From: Clostridia bacterium | GTDB taxonomy: Bacteria > Bacillota > Clostridia > TANB77 > CAG-508 | Reading direction: 5' to 3' | Length of the DNA: 64,000 nt | Assembly (NCBI GenBank): GCA_900770385.1 | Contig: CAAGKK010000025.1 | Coordinates: forward strand, 90,553 to 154,552 | Shown: piece by piece, positions 35,953-43,753 of the stretch | How positions within the stretch are numbered: position 1 is the stretch's first letter | Layout of the letters: each line of letters starts with the position of its first letter | Notes under the pieces: model-generated | The model's database searches: none | The model's input: only the letters and a program-made list of their open reading frames with translations | What the model was told of the DNA's origin: nothing | Made by a program: the position numbers and the translations under genes

Positions 35953-36048
35953 GGATTCGAAAAGGACGTGCCTGAGCGAAGAGAAGGCAAAAATAATCCA
36001 GTGGATTATTTTTAGGACGCGGCTCGCCGAATCCCTTCTGGCTCACCA
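35953..36048. mobile_element. Nested palindromic element ending in a duplicated tRNA-Arg 3' end
   Basis: GGATTCG (35953-35959) pairs with CGAATCC (36028-36034). Inside is a perfect 11-bp hairpin, AAAAATAATCC/GGATTATTTTT (35989-36013). The right end, CGAATCCCTTCTGGCTCACCA (36028-36048, shown in part), repeats the last 21 bases of tRNA-Arg 149 bp away. It encodes no protein. It may be a miniature element or the scar of an element that used the tRNA as its attachment site. Confidence 0.5.
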
Positions 36049-36053
36049 AACAC

Positions 36054-36086
36054 AAAAAGCCATAGCATTAGCTATGGCTTTTTTAT
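36054..36086 (+). terminator. Second terminator after the tRNA-Arg duplication
   Basis: AAAAAGCCATAGC and GCTATGGCTTTTT form a perfect stem around ATTA with a T-run. It sits just after the duplicated tRNA 3' end, as if a second tRNA once ended there. Confidence 0.8.
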
Positions 36087-36124
36087 ATAGTACCAAATTT
36101 ATCGTTCCTAATATATAAAAAATC

Positions 36125-36169
36125 ATATGTAGTGGCGGACGCCTCTGTCCGCCCGAGCGGAAGTTATTC
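36125..36169. repeat. GGGCGGAC-family dispersed repeat
   Basis: This copy, starting ATATGTAGTGGCGGACGCC, shares an extended block (GCCTCTGTCCGCCC, then AGCGGAA and TTATTC) with the copy at 58679. It lies in the gene-less stretch 36087-36608, which otherwise holds only short hairpins. Confidence 0.7.
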
Positions 36170-36223
36170 CGATTTATTTCCTATATTTCAAAAGAATGTG
36201 CCGAACATAGTGAAGCAAAAAAA

Positions 36224-36386
36224 AGAATTGCATAATTTGCAATTCTAAAATTATTTATAATAGGTTTAACCAATTTCTTCGTGCATACATAAATATTATA
36301 TATGGGGGAATGCAAGAATTAATAACTAGAAGAATAAAGGGAGCTTCTAAATTTTATAACAAGGAAAAAAATTATTAATTCTTGCA
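36224..36386. other. Two inverted repeats in a gene-less stretch
   Basis: AGAATTGCA/TGCAATTCT (36224-36246) is a short perfect hairpin. TGCAAGAATTAATAA (36311-36325) and its exact complement at 36372-36386 form a 15-bp inverted repeat with a 46-base loop. The stretch 36087-36608 has no supportable gene; short frames at 36421-36627 on both strands lack SD sites. Confidence 0.4.
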
Positions 36387-36608
36387 AAATTAAAGACAAG
36401 ATTAATAAAACTAAATAATTTTAGTTGTTTATATTTAAATATTCTTTTAATTTTTGGGTTTGTTTTAGAATAATGAAATTTCTAATAGACAAAAATATAA
36501 TATTAAAAATTAAAATTTTGAAAAAAATCATAAAAACCTTAAAATTTAAAATATTGAATAAATATGTAAAAATAATATACTTAAAAAATATAGATGTCAA
36601 GAAAAACT

Positions 36609-37139
36609 TTACGACATAATTTGCCAAAAAACAACAGATGTAACCATACCAGCTAAGTCAGCAAGCAAGGCAGCTGCCAAAACAAAACGGATTTTTTTTA
36701 CTCCTATAGCACTTGTGTATAAAGCAATTGTATATAAAGTAGTTTCAGTAGAGCCCATTATAGTAGAAGCTATAAGCCCTATATAGGAATCAACACCAGA
36801 CTTCTGCATAATATCTGTAGCAATGGCCATGGAAGCACTACCAGAAATAGGTCTTAATAATGCTAGAGGCAAAATTTCTGTAGGAACTTTTAGTAAAGTA
36901 AATAATGGATTAAAAAAATTAATAAAAGAATCGATAACACCGGATTCTCTTAAAACATTAATTGCGAGAAATAGCCCTAATAAAGTGGGAAATATATTAT
37001 ATATAATTTTTATACCTTCTTTTGCACCTTCTAAAAAACTGTCAAACACTTTGTTTTTTTCTATAAGCCCGTAAACAACAATAATAAAAATAGTAAATGG
37101 AACAGCTATATTAGAAATATAATTAATTAATTTTAACAT
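36609..37139 (-). CDS. spmB: Spore maturation protein B
   Basis: A 176-residue membrane protein with about five membrane segments and the SpmB motifs LLRPISGSASMAIATDIM and IASTIMGSTETTLYTIALY. SpmA and SpmB are needed for proper dehydration of the spore core. The pair belongs to the nucleoside-transporter gate-like (Gate domain) family. The ATG follows spmA by 9 bases, so the two are co-transcribed. Their presence supports a spore-forming organism. Confidence 0.95.
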   Translation of the reverse strand: MLKLINYISNIAVPFTIFIIVVYGLIEKNKVFDSFLEGAKEGIKIIYNIFPTLLGLFLAINVLRESGVIDSFINFFNPLFTLLKVPTEILPLALLRPISGSASMAIATDIMQKSGVDSYIGLIASTIMGSTETTLYTIALYTSAIGVKKIRFVLAAALLADLAGMVTSVVFWQIMS

Positions 37140-37148
37140 AATTTCACC

Positions 37149-37724
37149 TTAAAACTTTTTAGATAATATTTTTCCGAAAAAAATTGCAGTAATAAAAGCA
37201 GCTATTGTAGCAACCCAAACAGCCAATATGATTTTAGACGGTTCAGCAGAACCTAAAGAACTACGAATAGCAATAACTGTTGTGGGGATAATTTGTAAAG
37301 AAGCAGTGTTAACTAAAATAAACATTGCCATGGAATTAGTTAATGTTTTTTTATTGATATTTTTTTCTTGCATGGATGAAATAGCTTTTAATCCAAGGGG
37401 AGTGGAAGCATTACCTAAACCTAATATATTAGCAATTATATTCATAGAAACTTGTTCTGAAATTTTTTCATCGTTTTTTAAATCTGGAAATAAAAAATTT
37501 ATAAATGGTTTCATAAATTTTGTTAATTTGCTTATTAAAGAAGTTTTTACGGCTATATTCATTATTCCATTCCATAAACACATTGTTCCGAGAAGAGTTA
37601 TACAAAGAGAAACTGTTTGTTCAGCAGATGAAAATATTGCAGTATTTACATTGCTAATATTACCAGTATAAATTGCAAAAGCAAAAGCAACAATAATAAA
37701 GAAAGGCCATATTTTATTTAACAT
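37149..37724 (-). CDS. spmA: Spore maturation protein A
   Basis: A 191-residue membrane protein with Gate-domain features: LGTMCLWNGIMNIA, LGLGNASTPLGLKAI, and ILVNTASLQIIPTTVIAIR. It acts with SpmB in the forespore or mother-cell membrane during core dehydration. It is the first gene of the spmA-spmB operon; ATG with a GGTGAT SD. abrB is divergent from it. Confidence 0.95.
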   Translation of the reverse strand: MLNKIWPFFIIVAFAFAIYTGNISNVNTAIFSSAEQTVSLCITLLGTMCLWNGIMNIAVKTSLISKLTKFMKPFINFLFPDLKNDEKISEQVSMNIIANILGLGNASTPLGLKAISSMQEKNINKKTLTNSMAMFILVNTASLQIIPTTVIAIRSSLGSAEPSKIILAVWVATIAAFITAIFFGKILSKKF

Positions 37725-37801
37725 AGAATCACCTGAAAATAATGTTTATAAAATATATTCTAAAAACAGATAAAAAGAACATGATAATTGAACAAATTTT
37801 A

Positions 37802-37830
37802 TTGACTAAAATTGTAAAATATGGTATTAT
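37802..37830 (+). promoter_or_regulatory. Promoter of the AbrB-family gene
   Basis: TTGACT (37802-37807) and TATTAT (37825-37830) with a 17-bp spacer, about 70 bases before the ATG. The leader carries SD TAGGAGGT. Confidence 0.65.
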
Positions 37831-37900
37831 CAATATGGACATAATTTGTCGAAAAATGTAAAAAAACACGAAAAAAGACGAAATAAATAGGAGGTAAGAA

Positions 37901-38155
37901 ATGAAAGCTACAGGAATTGTAAGAAAAGTAGATGAACTTGGAAGAGTAGTTATACCAATAGAATTAAGAAATAAATTTGATATAAAGGTAAAAGATCCAA
38001 TAGAAATATTTGTAGATTCTAATACAATAGTATTAAAGAAATATGAACCTAACTGTGTATTCTGTGGAAATACTAAAGAGCTAGTTAGTTATAATGATAA
38101 ATTAGTATGTGAGAAATGTATTGAAAAATTAAATAATAAGGTAAAAGACAATTAG
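37901..38155 (+). CDS. AbrB/SpoVT-family transition-state regulator with zinc ribbon
   Basis: This 84-residue DNA-binding protein has the swapped-hairpin AbrB fold at residues 1-50 (ATGIVRKVDELGRVVIPIEL, EIFVDSNTIVLKKY) followed by a short zinc ribbon (CVFCG and CEKC). This form is typical of Clostridia and Bacilli AbrB-like proteins that time stationary-phase and sporulation genes. The stop codon lies inside a perfect palindrome shared with the convergent rsmI. Confidence 0.92.
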   Translation: MKATGIVRKVDELGRVVIPIELRNKFDIKVKDPIEIFVDSNTIVLKKYEPNCVFCGNTKELVSYNDKLVCEKCIEKLNNKVKDN

Positions 38156-38173
38156 AAATTTCTAATTGTCTTT
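38145..38173. terminator. Shared bidirectional terminator overlapping both stop codons
   Basis: AAAGACAATTAGAAA and its complement TTTCTAATTGTCTTT form a perfect palindrome. It contains the last codons of the AbrB-like gene and the end of rsmI, whose stops are 6 bases apart. Coding and termination are thus packed together. Confidence 0.8.
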
Positions 38174-38998
38174 ATTTATAAAATGTTGATAAATTTCGTT
38201 TTTAGAAACATTTTTATCTTTAGCAATTTTTTTTATAATATCATTTTTAGAAAAACCTTGAGAAGAGTAAAATTGATAGTGTTCTTCTAAAGATAAAGAA
38301 TTTATAAAATCTAAATAATCATTTTCAGAATTATTATTTCCCTCTATTACCATTACAAATTCACCCTTAGGATTTTCTATCTTTTGTAGCAGTTCGTTAG
38401 CAGTTCCGCTTATAAAAGATTCATGAATCTTAGTTAATTCTTTTGCCAACACTATTTTTCTATTTTCTAATATTTTATTTAAATCTTGAAGAGTTGAAAT
38501 TAATTTATGAGGAGCCTCATATAAAATAACTGTATTTTTAGAATTTTGTATTTCTTCTAATTTTTGTTTTCTATTTTTTTTATTTAAAGGCAAAAATCCC
38601 AAAAAAGAAAAACTGCTAGCATTTAAACCTGAAGAAATAAGAGCAGAGATTAAAGCACAAGCACCAGGAATAGGAACTACTTTTATATTTTTCTCCAAAG
38701 CAATCTTTACAATTTCTTCACCAGGATCAGAAATAATAGGTGTTCCAGCATCTGTTATAAGCGCTATATTTTTATTATCTAATAATTTATCAATTAATAA
38801 ATCAGATTTTATATTTTCATTATGTCTATGGTAACTAATAAGAGGTTTAGATATATTTAGATGATTTAAAAGCTTTAAAGAGTGTCTAGTATCTTCGGCA
38901 GCAATGAAATCTACTTCCTTTAAAGTATTAATTGCGCGCAAAGTTATATCATCTAAATTACCTATTGGGGTTGCAACTAAATATAATATTCCAGACAT
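38162..38998 (-). CDS. rsmI: 16S rRNA 2'-O-ribose C1402 methyltransferase
   Basis: A 278-residue SAM-dependent enzyme starting at ATG 38998 with SD AAAGGAG. It has the RsmI/tetrapyrrole-methylase motifs LYLVATPIGNLDDITLRA at the N-terminus, AAEDTRH, LITDAGTPIISDPG, and VPIPGACALISAL, then FLGFLPLNKKNRK. It methylates the ribose of C1402 in the decoding centre. It follows the YabB-like methyltransferase by 17 bases, the usual Firmicutes order (yabB-yazA-rsmI), here without yazA. Confidence 0.95.
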   Translation of the reverse strand: MSGILYLVATPIGNLDDITLRAINTLKEVDFIAAEDTRHSLKLLNHLNISKPLISYHRHNENIKSDLLIDKLLDNKNIALITDAGTPIISDPGEEIVKIALEKNIKVVPIPGACALISALISSGLNASSFSFLGFLPLNKKNRKQKLEEIQNSKNTVILYEAPHKLISTLQDLNKILENRKIVLAKELTKIHESFISGTANELLQKIENPKGEFVMVIEGNNNSENDYLDFINSLSLEEHYQFYSSQGFSKNDIIKKIAKDKNVSKNEIYQHFINKDN

Positions 38999-39015
38999 AT
39001 AAAAATCTCCTTTCA

Positions 39016-39759
39016 CTAAATTTTATTATAAATTTTAAGAATTTCATCAGTATAATTACCATCTGAATTGTATATAATTAAAGGTTGTTCAATGTTTAAA
39101 AAAGAATTAGCATTTTTTGTAGCTTTTATTAAAAAGAATTTTGGCTTAGAATTAGTAAATGATTGGACAAATCTTAATTTTTTGGGTTCTAATTTATATT
39201 TTTTTAACAAGTAAAATAAATCAGCAAGTCTTTCTGGCCTATGAACCATGTATAAACTACCATTGCTCTTTAGCAATTTAGCAGATACAGATATGAAATC
39301 TTCTAAATTAGCGGTAATCTCGTGCCTTGCTATTAATTTTTTCTGGGATTCATTTTTTAATCCAGAGTTATCTTTTTTGTATGGTGGATTTGAAATGATA
39401 GCATCAATGGAATCATTTTTAAAATAAGAATTAAGATTTTTAATATTATCATTAATAATTTCAAATCTATTATTTAATTTATTTAAATTAATGCTTTTTT
39501 GAGCAATATTAGCAATATCTTCTTGGATTTCAACGCCATAAATCTTAGAAAGATTTGTTTTGCCACATAAAAGTATACCAAGTACACCGTTTCCAGTTCC
39601 TAAATCTAAGACAATAGATTTAGAACGGATTTCTTTGGCAAAATCAGAAAGCAAAACACTATCAATACCAAAACAAAAGCCATCTTTATCTTGTACTATT
39701 TTTAAATTTTTATATTCTAAATCATCAATTCTTTCATTTTCATTTAATTTAATATCCAT
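39016..39759 (-). CDS. tRNA1(Val) (adenine37-N6)-methyltransferase-like protein (YabB/TrmN6)
   Basis: A 247-residue class I SAM-dependent methyltransferase. Motif I is VLDLGTGNGVLGILL at about residue 50, the acidic end of the next strand is YGVEIQ, and the catalytic motif is ISNPPYKK near residue 120. An early GFCFGIDSVLL block is typical of TrmN6/YabB. It probably methylates N6 of adenine in tRNA. ATG; it is upstream of rsmI in the same operon. Confidence 0.9.
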   Translation of the reverse strand: MDIKLNENERIDDLEYKNLKIVQDKDGFCFGIDSVLLSDFAKEIRSKSIVLDLGTGNGVLGILLCGKTNLSKIYGVEIQEDIANIAQKSINLNKLNNRFEIINDNIKNLNSYFKNDSIDAIISNPPYKKDNSGLKNESQKKLIARHEITANLEDFISVSAKLLKSNGSLYMVHRPERLADLFYLLKKYKLEPKKLRFVQSFTNSKPKFFLIKATKNANSFLNIEQPLIIYNSDGNYTDEILKIYNKI

Positions 39760-39825
39760 AAAACCCCTAACAAAATTTTTAAATTTTACATATTATATTA
39801 CAAATATGTAAAAAAAGCAAAATAT

Positions 39826-39870
39826 AAGAGGGGGACCAAAAGGGGTCAGACCCTTTTTGGTCCCCCTCTT
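39826..39870. repeat. GGGGGACC palindromic repeat
   Basis: AAGAGGGGGACCAAAA and TTTTTGGTCCCCCTCTT flank a GGGGTCAGACCC core. It forms one long hairpin that is very GC-rich for this genome. This palindrome type (GGGACC...GGTCCC around GGGTCTGACCC) is widely dispersed in Firmicutes. It lies just before a small gene. Confidence 0.75.
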
Positions 39871-39887
39871 GTAAAAGGAGAATGTTA

Positions 39888-40058
39888 ATGGATATAAATA
39901 ATATTGAAGATACAGAAGAATATAGAGGAGAAAAAAAGAAAAAAGGATTTAAAGTGAAGAAAGATAATACAATAAAATCCTTAAAAGAAGTAGAATGCTT
40001 TTTATGGAATTGGAAAAAAGCATGTAAAGGTATATGTTTATATAAATTTTTAAGATAA
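39888..40058 (+). CDS. Small hypothetical basic protein (56 aa)
   Basis: A 56-codon frame with ATG and SD AAAGGAG. The N-terminus is acidic (DINNIEDTEEY), followed by a Lys-rich stretch (GEKKKKGFKVKK) and a Trp/Cys-containing end (CFLWNWKKACKGICLYKFLR). I do not recognise it. The good SD and a terminator at its end favour a real gene; short length and the absence of known homologues limit confidence. Confidence 0.5.
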   Translation: MDINNIEDTEEYRGEKKKKGFKVKKDNTIKSLKEVECFLWNWKKACKGICLYKFLR

Positions 40059-40077
40059 TCCTATTGGATTATCTTAA
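40052..40077. terminator. Bidirectional terminator
   Basis: AAGATAATCC and GGATTATCTT pair around TATT. It overlaps the stop codon of the 56-aa gene and lies three bases from the end of the convergent GerMN gene. Confidence 0.7.
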
Positions 40078-40080
40078 AAA

Positions 40081-40647
40081 TTAGTCATTTCTAACAAAGA
40101 TTTCTTTAAAATTCATACATTTATCTTTGAATTCTAAATTTTCTTCGCCATTTATTAAAATTTTAACTCCATTTACTTCATTTAATTCTGTTAAAGTATT
40201 AACAATTGAATATATAATTAAACCTTCCTCTTCAACACCAGATGGAGCATTGTTAATAAATTCATTAGAAAAGTCAACATATACTGTATTACCTTTTAAA
40301 TAAACTTTGTTTATTTTTGTTCCTTCTGGCAATGGAGTTTCTAATTTATCATTGGTAGGTCCTGCAGCTAATAAGCTTAATAATTTCATATATGGATTTT
40401 CAGAAAGCTCTTTTACATCTATACAAACTGATTCTGGAATTAAAGTGTTTGTTTCAATACTTTTAAAATAAATAGAAACGATAGTTTTGCGCATTTCATC
40501 ATCGGACATTTCTTGCTCAGGAGTATATTCATTAATTGTATTTGATGGCTTAGTATATTTTTTTACAATATAAACAACACAAAGACCAATAACTATTAGT
40601 ACAATTAAAACAATTAAAGTTGTAATAAAAAATTTTTTCTTGTTCAT
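40081..40647 (-). CDS. GerMN-domain membrane-anchored protein
   Basis: A 188-residue protein with an N-terminal membrane segment (about 7-28) and an extracytoplasmic GerMN domain (about 80-180): VKELSENPYMKLLSLLAAGP, LPEGTKINKVYLKGNTVYVDFS, and IIYSIVNTLTE. GerMN domains occur in spore germination (GerM) and cell-wall proteins. Only one GerMN domain is present, whereas GerM proper has two, so its exact role is open. SD GGAGGT. Monocistronic. Confidence 0.88.
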   Translation of the reverse strand: MNKKKFFITTLIVLIVLIVIGLCVVYIVKKYTKPSNTINEYTPEQEMSDDEMRKTIVSIYFKSIETNTLIPESVCIDVKELSENPYMKLLSLLAAGPTNDKLETPLPEGTKINKVYLKGNTVYVDFSNEFINNAPSGVEEEGLIIYSIVNTLTELNEVNGVKILINGEENLEFKDKCMNFKEIFVRND

Positions 40648-40740
40648 AAAGACCTCCGTAAAAATAAATTTGTTAAATCATATGAAGGACAAAATGTTTT
40701 TAGAACAAATAAAAGGCCTTTAAAACAAATAAATAATACA

Positions 40741-40823
40741 ATGTACGGCGAAACCCATGTACGCCTATAAAAACAAAATACAGAATTAATTATAATATGT
40801 AGGGGCGGAACCCTGTGTCCGCC
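40741..40823. repeat. Two GGGCGGAC-family repeats (one degenerate)
   Basis: The copy at 40795-40823 (ATATGTAGGGGCGGAACCC...GTGTCCGCC) is a clear family member. 40741-40766 (ATGTACGGCGAAACCCATG...TACGCC) is a degenerate version. Both sit in the gap between the GerMN gene and the HTH membrane regulator. Confidence 0.65.
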
Positions 40824-40858
40824 AGTAAAATGAATAATATAAATTTAGAGATGGACGA

Positions 40859-41788
40859 CTATTTTTCTATATATTCTTTTAATGTATTATAATCTACACT
40901 AGTATCTTCACAGGCAAGTTTTATAAAATCTTCTTCACTAATTTCATCCAAGTATTCCATAGTAGATTTAAAATAAGATGTAATATTATCAATTTTTTCT
41001 TTTGATTCTATTGTTTCTAATTCACCATTATTAAATTTAAAATATGAATAAGAATGATTTGTAATAGAAATATTATATACTTTATTAAAAGTGATAACAC
41101 TTAAAGGGTTAGCAGAAATTTTTAATATTTCCCAAGTATTTTCAGGTAATGGGTATATTGAATCTGAAGTATTATTTGAGTAATAATTAGCATCAGCTTC
41201 AGAAGTATAAGAATAGTCATTATTTTCATTTAAAATTAATGAAAATCCTTTTTGTTTTTCATAGTTATTATAATTAATAGATATATTATTTGAATCATTT
41301 TCATCTGAAATGCGCAATGATTTGTTATTAATATCATAAGTTTTCATAGTAGCAAAATTTAAACACTTATGTTTTATATCGTCATAGGCAACAAGATTTG
41401 TTGTAGTTATTTTAGCATTATTTGATTTGCTTTTTGCAAATTTAATTATAAGCATATTAAGAAGAGAGAACTTTATTAAAATTATTACTAAAAATAATAT
41501 TAATAAAATCAATATTATTTTAAAAAATTTTATTTTAGAGAATTTTTTGGATTTAGAATTAAGAGTTTTTGAATTAGTTTCCTCCTCATTAAAATTATCA
41601 TTTAATAAATACTCAACACTAACATTAAAAATTTTACTTATTTCTTGAATGTTTTTTACATCTGGAGATGACTGTTCTGTTTCCCATTTATAAACAGCTT
41701 GTCTTGATACATTTATTTTATCTGCAAATTCTTCTTGTGATAGTCCGCTTTGCTTTCTTAATTTTATTATTTTTTCACTAAATTTCAT
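40859..41788 (-). CDS. Membrane-anchored HTH (XRE) regulator
   Basis: This 309-residue protein starts at ATG 41788 (SD AGGAGGT). An N-terminal XRE helix-turn-helix (about 5-60: LRKQSGLSQEEFADKIN, VSRQAVYKWETEQSSPD) is followed by a Lys-rich linker, one membrane segment (about 97-118), and an extracytoplasmic region of about 180 residues with no recognised fold. It may be a one-component sensor that reads an envelope signal. The neighbouring repeats and the ncRNA unit upstream give no target. Confidence 0.85.
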   Translation of the reverse strand: MKFSEKIIKLRKQSGLSQEEFADKINVSRQAVYKWETEQSSPDVKNIQEISKIFNVSVEYLLNDNFNEEETNSKTLNSKSKKFSKIKFFKIILILLILFLVIILIKFSLLNMLIIKFAKSKSNNAKITTTNLVAYDDIKHKCLNFATMKTYDINNKSLRISDENDSNNISINYNNYEKQKGFSLILNENNDYSYTSEADANYYSNNTSDSIYPLPENTWEILKISANPLSVITFNKVYNISITNHSYSYFKFNNGELETIESKEKIDNITSYFKSTMEYLDEISEEDFIKLACEDTSVDYNTLKEYIEK

Positions 41789-42035
41789 AATTGATACCTC
41801 CTGAATATAGAATAACAAATTAAATTATCTATTACAAGAAATATCGATTTGAAATTTGTTAATTTTAGTTTACATTAGTATAAATAAAGTAAAAAATAAT
41901 ATTAAAAAAATAATTGTTAAAATAGCCCAATTATAAATTATAAAATAGAGTAACGATTGTTATTATTTATCGTTGAAACATTAAGTATTGCATTAAGCGA
42001 AAAGAATAATAGCAAAATTTGTCGATTCTTTTTTG

Positions 42036-42063
42036 TTGACACTAAAAAAAAAAGTGTTATAAT
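42036..42063 (+). promoter_or_regulatory. Promoter of the small structured RNA
   Basis: Consensus TTGACA (42036-42041) and TATAAT (42058-42063) with a 16-bp A-rich spacer. No open frame with an SD follows, only a structured RNA ending in a terminator about 100 bases later. Confidence 0.75.
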
Positions 42064-42069
42064 TAATAT

Positions 42070-42169
42070 AATAATACATAAAATAATAAAGAAATATCAA
42101 CAGATATTTTGGCTGGGTGCATCTGATTATTCGGGTGTTATAGGTTTTATATCGCCCAGCCGTTTTTTT
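42070..42169 (+). ncRNA. Structured small RNA (about 100 nt) beside a DUF3800 gene
   Basis: The transcript is delimited by a consensus promoter and an intrinsic terminator (seven T, 42163-42169). Predicted folds are: hairpin AAATATC/GATATTT (42092-42109); then a three-way junction closed by GGCTGGGTG/CGCCCAGCC (42111-42119 with 42153-42161), containing hairpin CATCTGA/TCGGGTG (42120-42137) and a small TATA/TATA hairpin (42139-42151). Families of structured RNAs named DUF3800-I to -XI are known near DUF3800 genes. This one is convergent with such a gene and its 3' end touches the DUF3800 stop codon. Membership in a named family is inferred. Confidence 0.65.
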
Positions 42170-42890
42170 ATGGAAAATAAGATATACCGTATCCTTTTAT
42201 AATTCCACTGTTATTTCTAAACTTATTTTTAATCTTTTTTAAATATCTGGGTCTATTATATTCTTCTGACTGAAAAACTGCTGCACAACAAAAGTCGGCA
42301 ACGCATAAGTTTAAACAAAATTCAGAATCAGAGAATGCTATTGATGGTAAAAAATGATTAAATTTTTCAGCCGTTTGAAAATTAGTGCCATACTTTAATA
42401 AATGCATATATGAACGATATAAAATTTTATTATCATTTTTGTTTCTTGAGTCTAATATTACAAGACAAGACTCATTAGAATTTCCAAGCTCAAGATTAAC
42501 TCTTTCTAATAGAAATTGAAAACTTAAAGAATAGATTTCTTCTTTAGTTTTTTTTATATAATCCTTTTGGTCAATTTTTGTCTTATCAAAAACTTCTGTA
42601 ATAATTTTAAACTTCTCGGCACTGGCACTGATAAATGAAAATATATCTTCTCTTAATTTTTCTTTATTAAATCCTATTTTTATATTTTCCGCTTTAGTAT
42701 TATATTTTAATTCCTTTAAAGGATTTTTTAAGTATTTCTCTTTAAATATATAAAAATTTTCTTCAAGTTTTTGACTTTCATTACTATTTATTAAAATTCC
42801 GCCAATAACAAATTTTTCACTACAGCCATTTTTTTTAGGAAAAATGATTGGATCTGCTGTTACACTTTCGTCTACATATAATAAAAACAT
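42168..42890 (-). CDS. DUF3800 domain protein
   Basis: A 240-residue protein from ATG 42890 (SD GGGAGAT). It starts with the DUF3800 signature FLLYVDES; later blocks are FVIGGILIN, LVILDSRNKND, FLPSIAFSDSEFCLNLCVADF, and CCAAVF. The DES and late Asp residues fit an RNase H-like nuclease fold. DUF3800 proteins occur in defence islands and beside structured RNAs, and their function is not settled. It is a single-gene unit, convergent with the small RNA at 42070-42169, with which it may act. Confidence 0.85.
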   Translation of the reverse strand: MFLLYVDESVTADPIIFPKKNGCSEKFVIGGILINSNESQKLEENFYIFKEKYLKNPLKELKYNTKAENIKIGFNKEKLREDIFSFISASAEKFKIITEVFDKTKIDQKDYIKKTKEEIYSLSFQFLLERVNLELGNSNESCLVILDSRNKNDNKILYRSYMHLLKYGTNFQTAEKFNHFLPSIAFSDSEFCLNLCVADFCCAAVFQSEEYNRPRYLKKIKNKFRNNSGIIKGYGISYFP

Positions 42891-43180
42891 ATTGTATCTC
42901 CCTATATAATATATATTGCTAGAATATACCAAAACAATTGAAATTTCAACAGAAATCGTTCTTTGAAATTCGACAAAAAATGACGAAAATATGAAAAAAG
43001 ATTAAATTAATGCTCACTTATTTCTATTGAAATTAAAGTTTATTTATTTCAACTAACTATAATTTAGTAAAATATTAGTGTATGCGTATAATATAAATTG
43101 CACATTAGAATGTTTTAATTGTTTACTATTATATATAGATAAAAAAGTATAAAAATTATCCATTATTAAATATCTCAAAA
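42891..43180. other. AT-rich gene-less stretch
   Basis: About 290 bases hold the presumed promoter of the DUF3800 gene on the minus strand and a short TTGAAATTTCAA palindrome near 42938. I see no gene or structured RNA in it. Confidence 0.4.
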
Positions 43181-43217
43181 AAATAAGCATTTTGTATTTT
43201 TACAAAATGCTTATTTT
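43181..43217 (-). terminator. Terminator of initiator tRNA
   Basis: AATAAGCATTTTGTA and TACAAAATGCTTATT form a perfect 15-bp stem. The minus-strand exit has a T-run (A-run on plus at 43176-43183). Confidence 0.88.
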
Positions 43218-43221
43218 AATG

Positions 43222-43297
43222 TGGTTGCGAGGGAAGGACTCGAACCTCCGACCTTCGGGTTATGAGCCCGACGAGCTGCCAACTGCTCCACCTCGCG
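43222..43297 (-). tRNA. Initiator tRNA-fMet (CAT)
   Basis: A 76-nt cloverleaf with encoded CCA on the minus strand. Initiator hallmarks are present: unpaired C1 and A72 (CGCGAGG/CCTCGCA), and three G-C pairs closing the anticodon loop (GGG CTCATAA CCC). It decodes AUG, and AUA initiation at the T4SS genes would need near-cognate pairing by this tRNA. Confidence 0.95.
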
Positions 43298-43435
43298 ATG
43301 TATGAACTTTTAATATTATACAGCGTGAAAAAATAAATGTCAAGTTTTATAATAAATTATATGCAAAAAAAATTAAAATATTCTAGCTAAAGTAAATAAA
43401 ACCTTACGGATCCTTGATTTTTTGTTAAAAAAGTG

Positions 43436-43465
43436 TTGACTTATAACCTTAGAAGGTGTTATAAT
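43436..43465 (+). promoter_or_regulatory. rpoBC promoter
   Basis: TTGACT (43436-43441) and TATAAT (43460-43465) with an 18-bp spacer. It gives a leader of about 280 bases before rpoB. Ribosomal protein genes rplJ-rplL do not precede rpoB here. Confidence 0.7.
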
Positions 43466-43480
43466 ATTTTTATTGTATAA

Positions 43481-43585
43481 GAGAAGGGTGATTAAAATTA
43501 AAAAACTAAGTGCGCAAAAAGTTTTTTAAACAATATATAAAATACAAGTTGATAAAAATGAGAGTTTATCAGCCTGTATTTTTAT
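43481..43585 (+). promoter_or_regulatory. rpoB leader: short leader frame and attenuator hairpin
   Basis: SD AAGGGTGAT (43485-43493) precedes a short frame ending at TAA 43529, which could start at GTG 43488 or ATT 43497. It is followed by a 17-bp stem AAATACAAGTTGATAAA/TTTATCAGCCTGTATTT (43540-43556 with 43565-43581) and a T-run, an intrinsic-terminator shape inside the leader. Transcription attenuation of rpoBC is inferred. The remaining leader to 43740 shows no gene. Confidence 0.6.
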
Positions 43586-43753
43586 TGCCTTTTTTATCGG
43601 CTTTTTGGAAGAGGAATTGAATATAAGAAAGTGCTTTTAATTTTACGGGAATAAAGGCAGGGCCCCAAAAATTATTTGAAAACCTTATATGAAAGAAGGA
43701 CTTCTAAAAAACAAACTCAAACCTGCTAAATTTTAAAAACAGGGGTGATTAGT

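Noticed and set aside
36421..36627. Two overlapping short frames of opposite strands after spmB
   Set aside because: No SD, no conserved motif, AT-rich low-complexity sequence, and one overlaps the spmB end.
41957..42202. 81-codon frame over the small RNA
   Set aside because: It has no SD and spans promoter, RNA and terminator. The promoter-terminator structure explains the region better.
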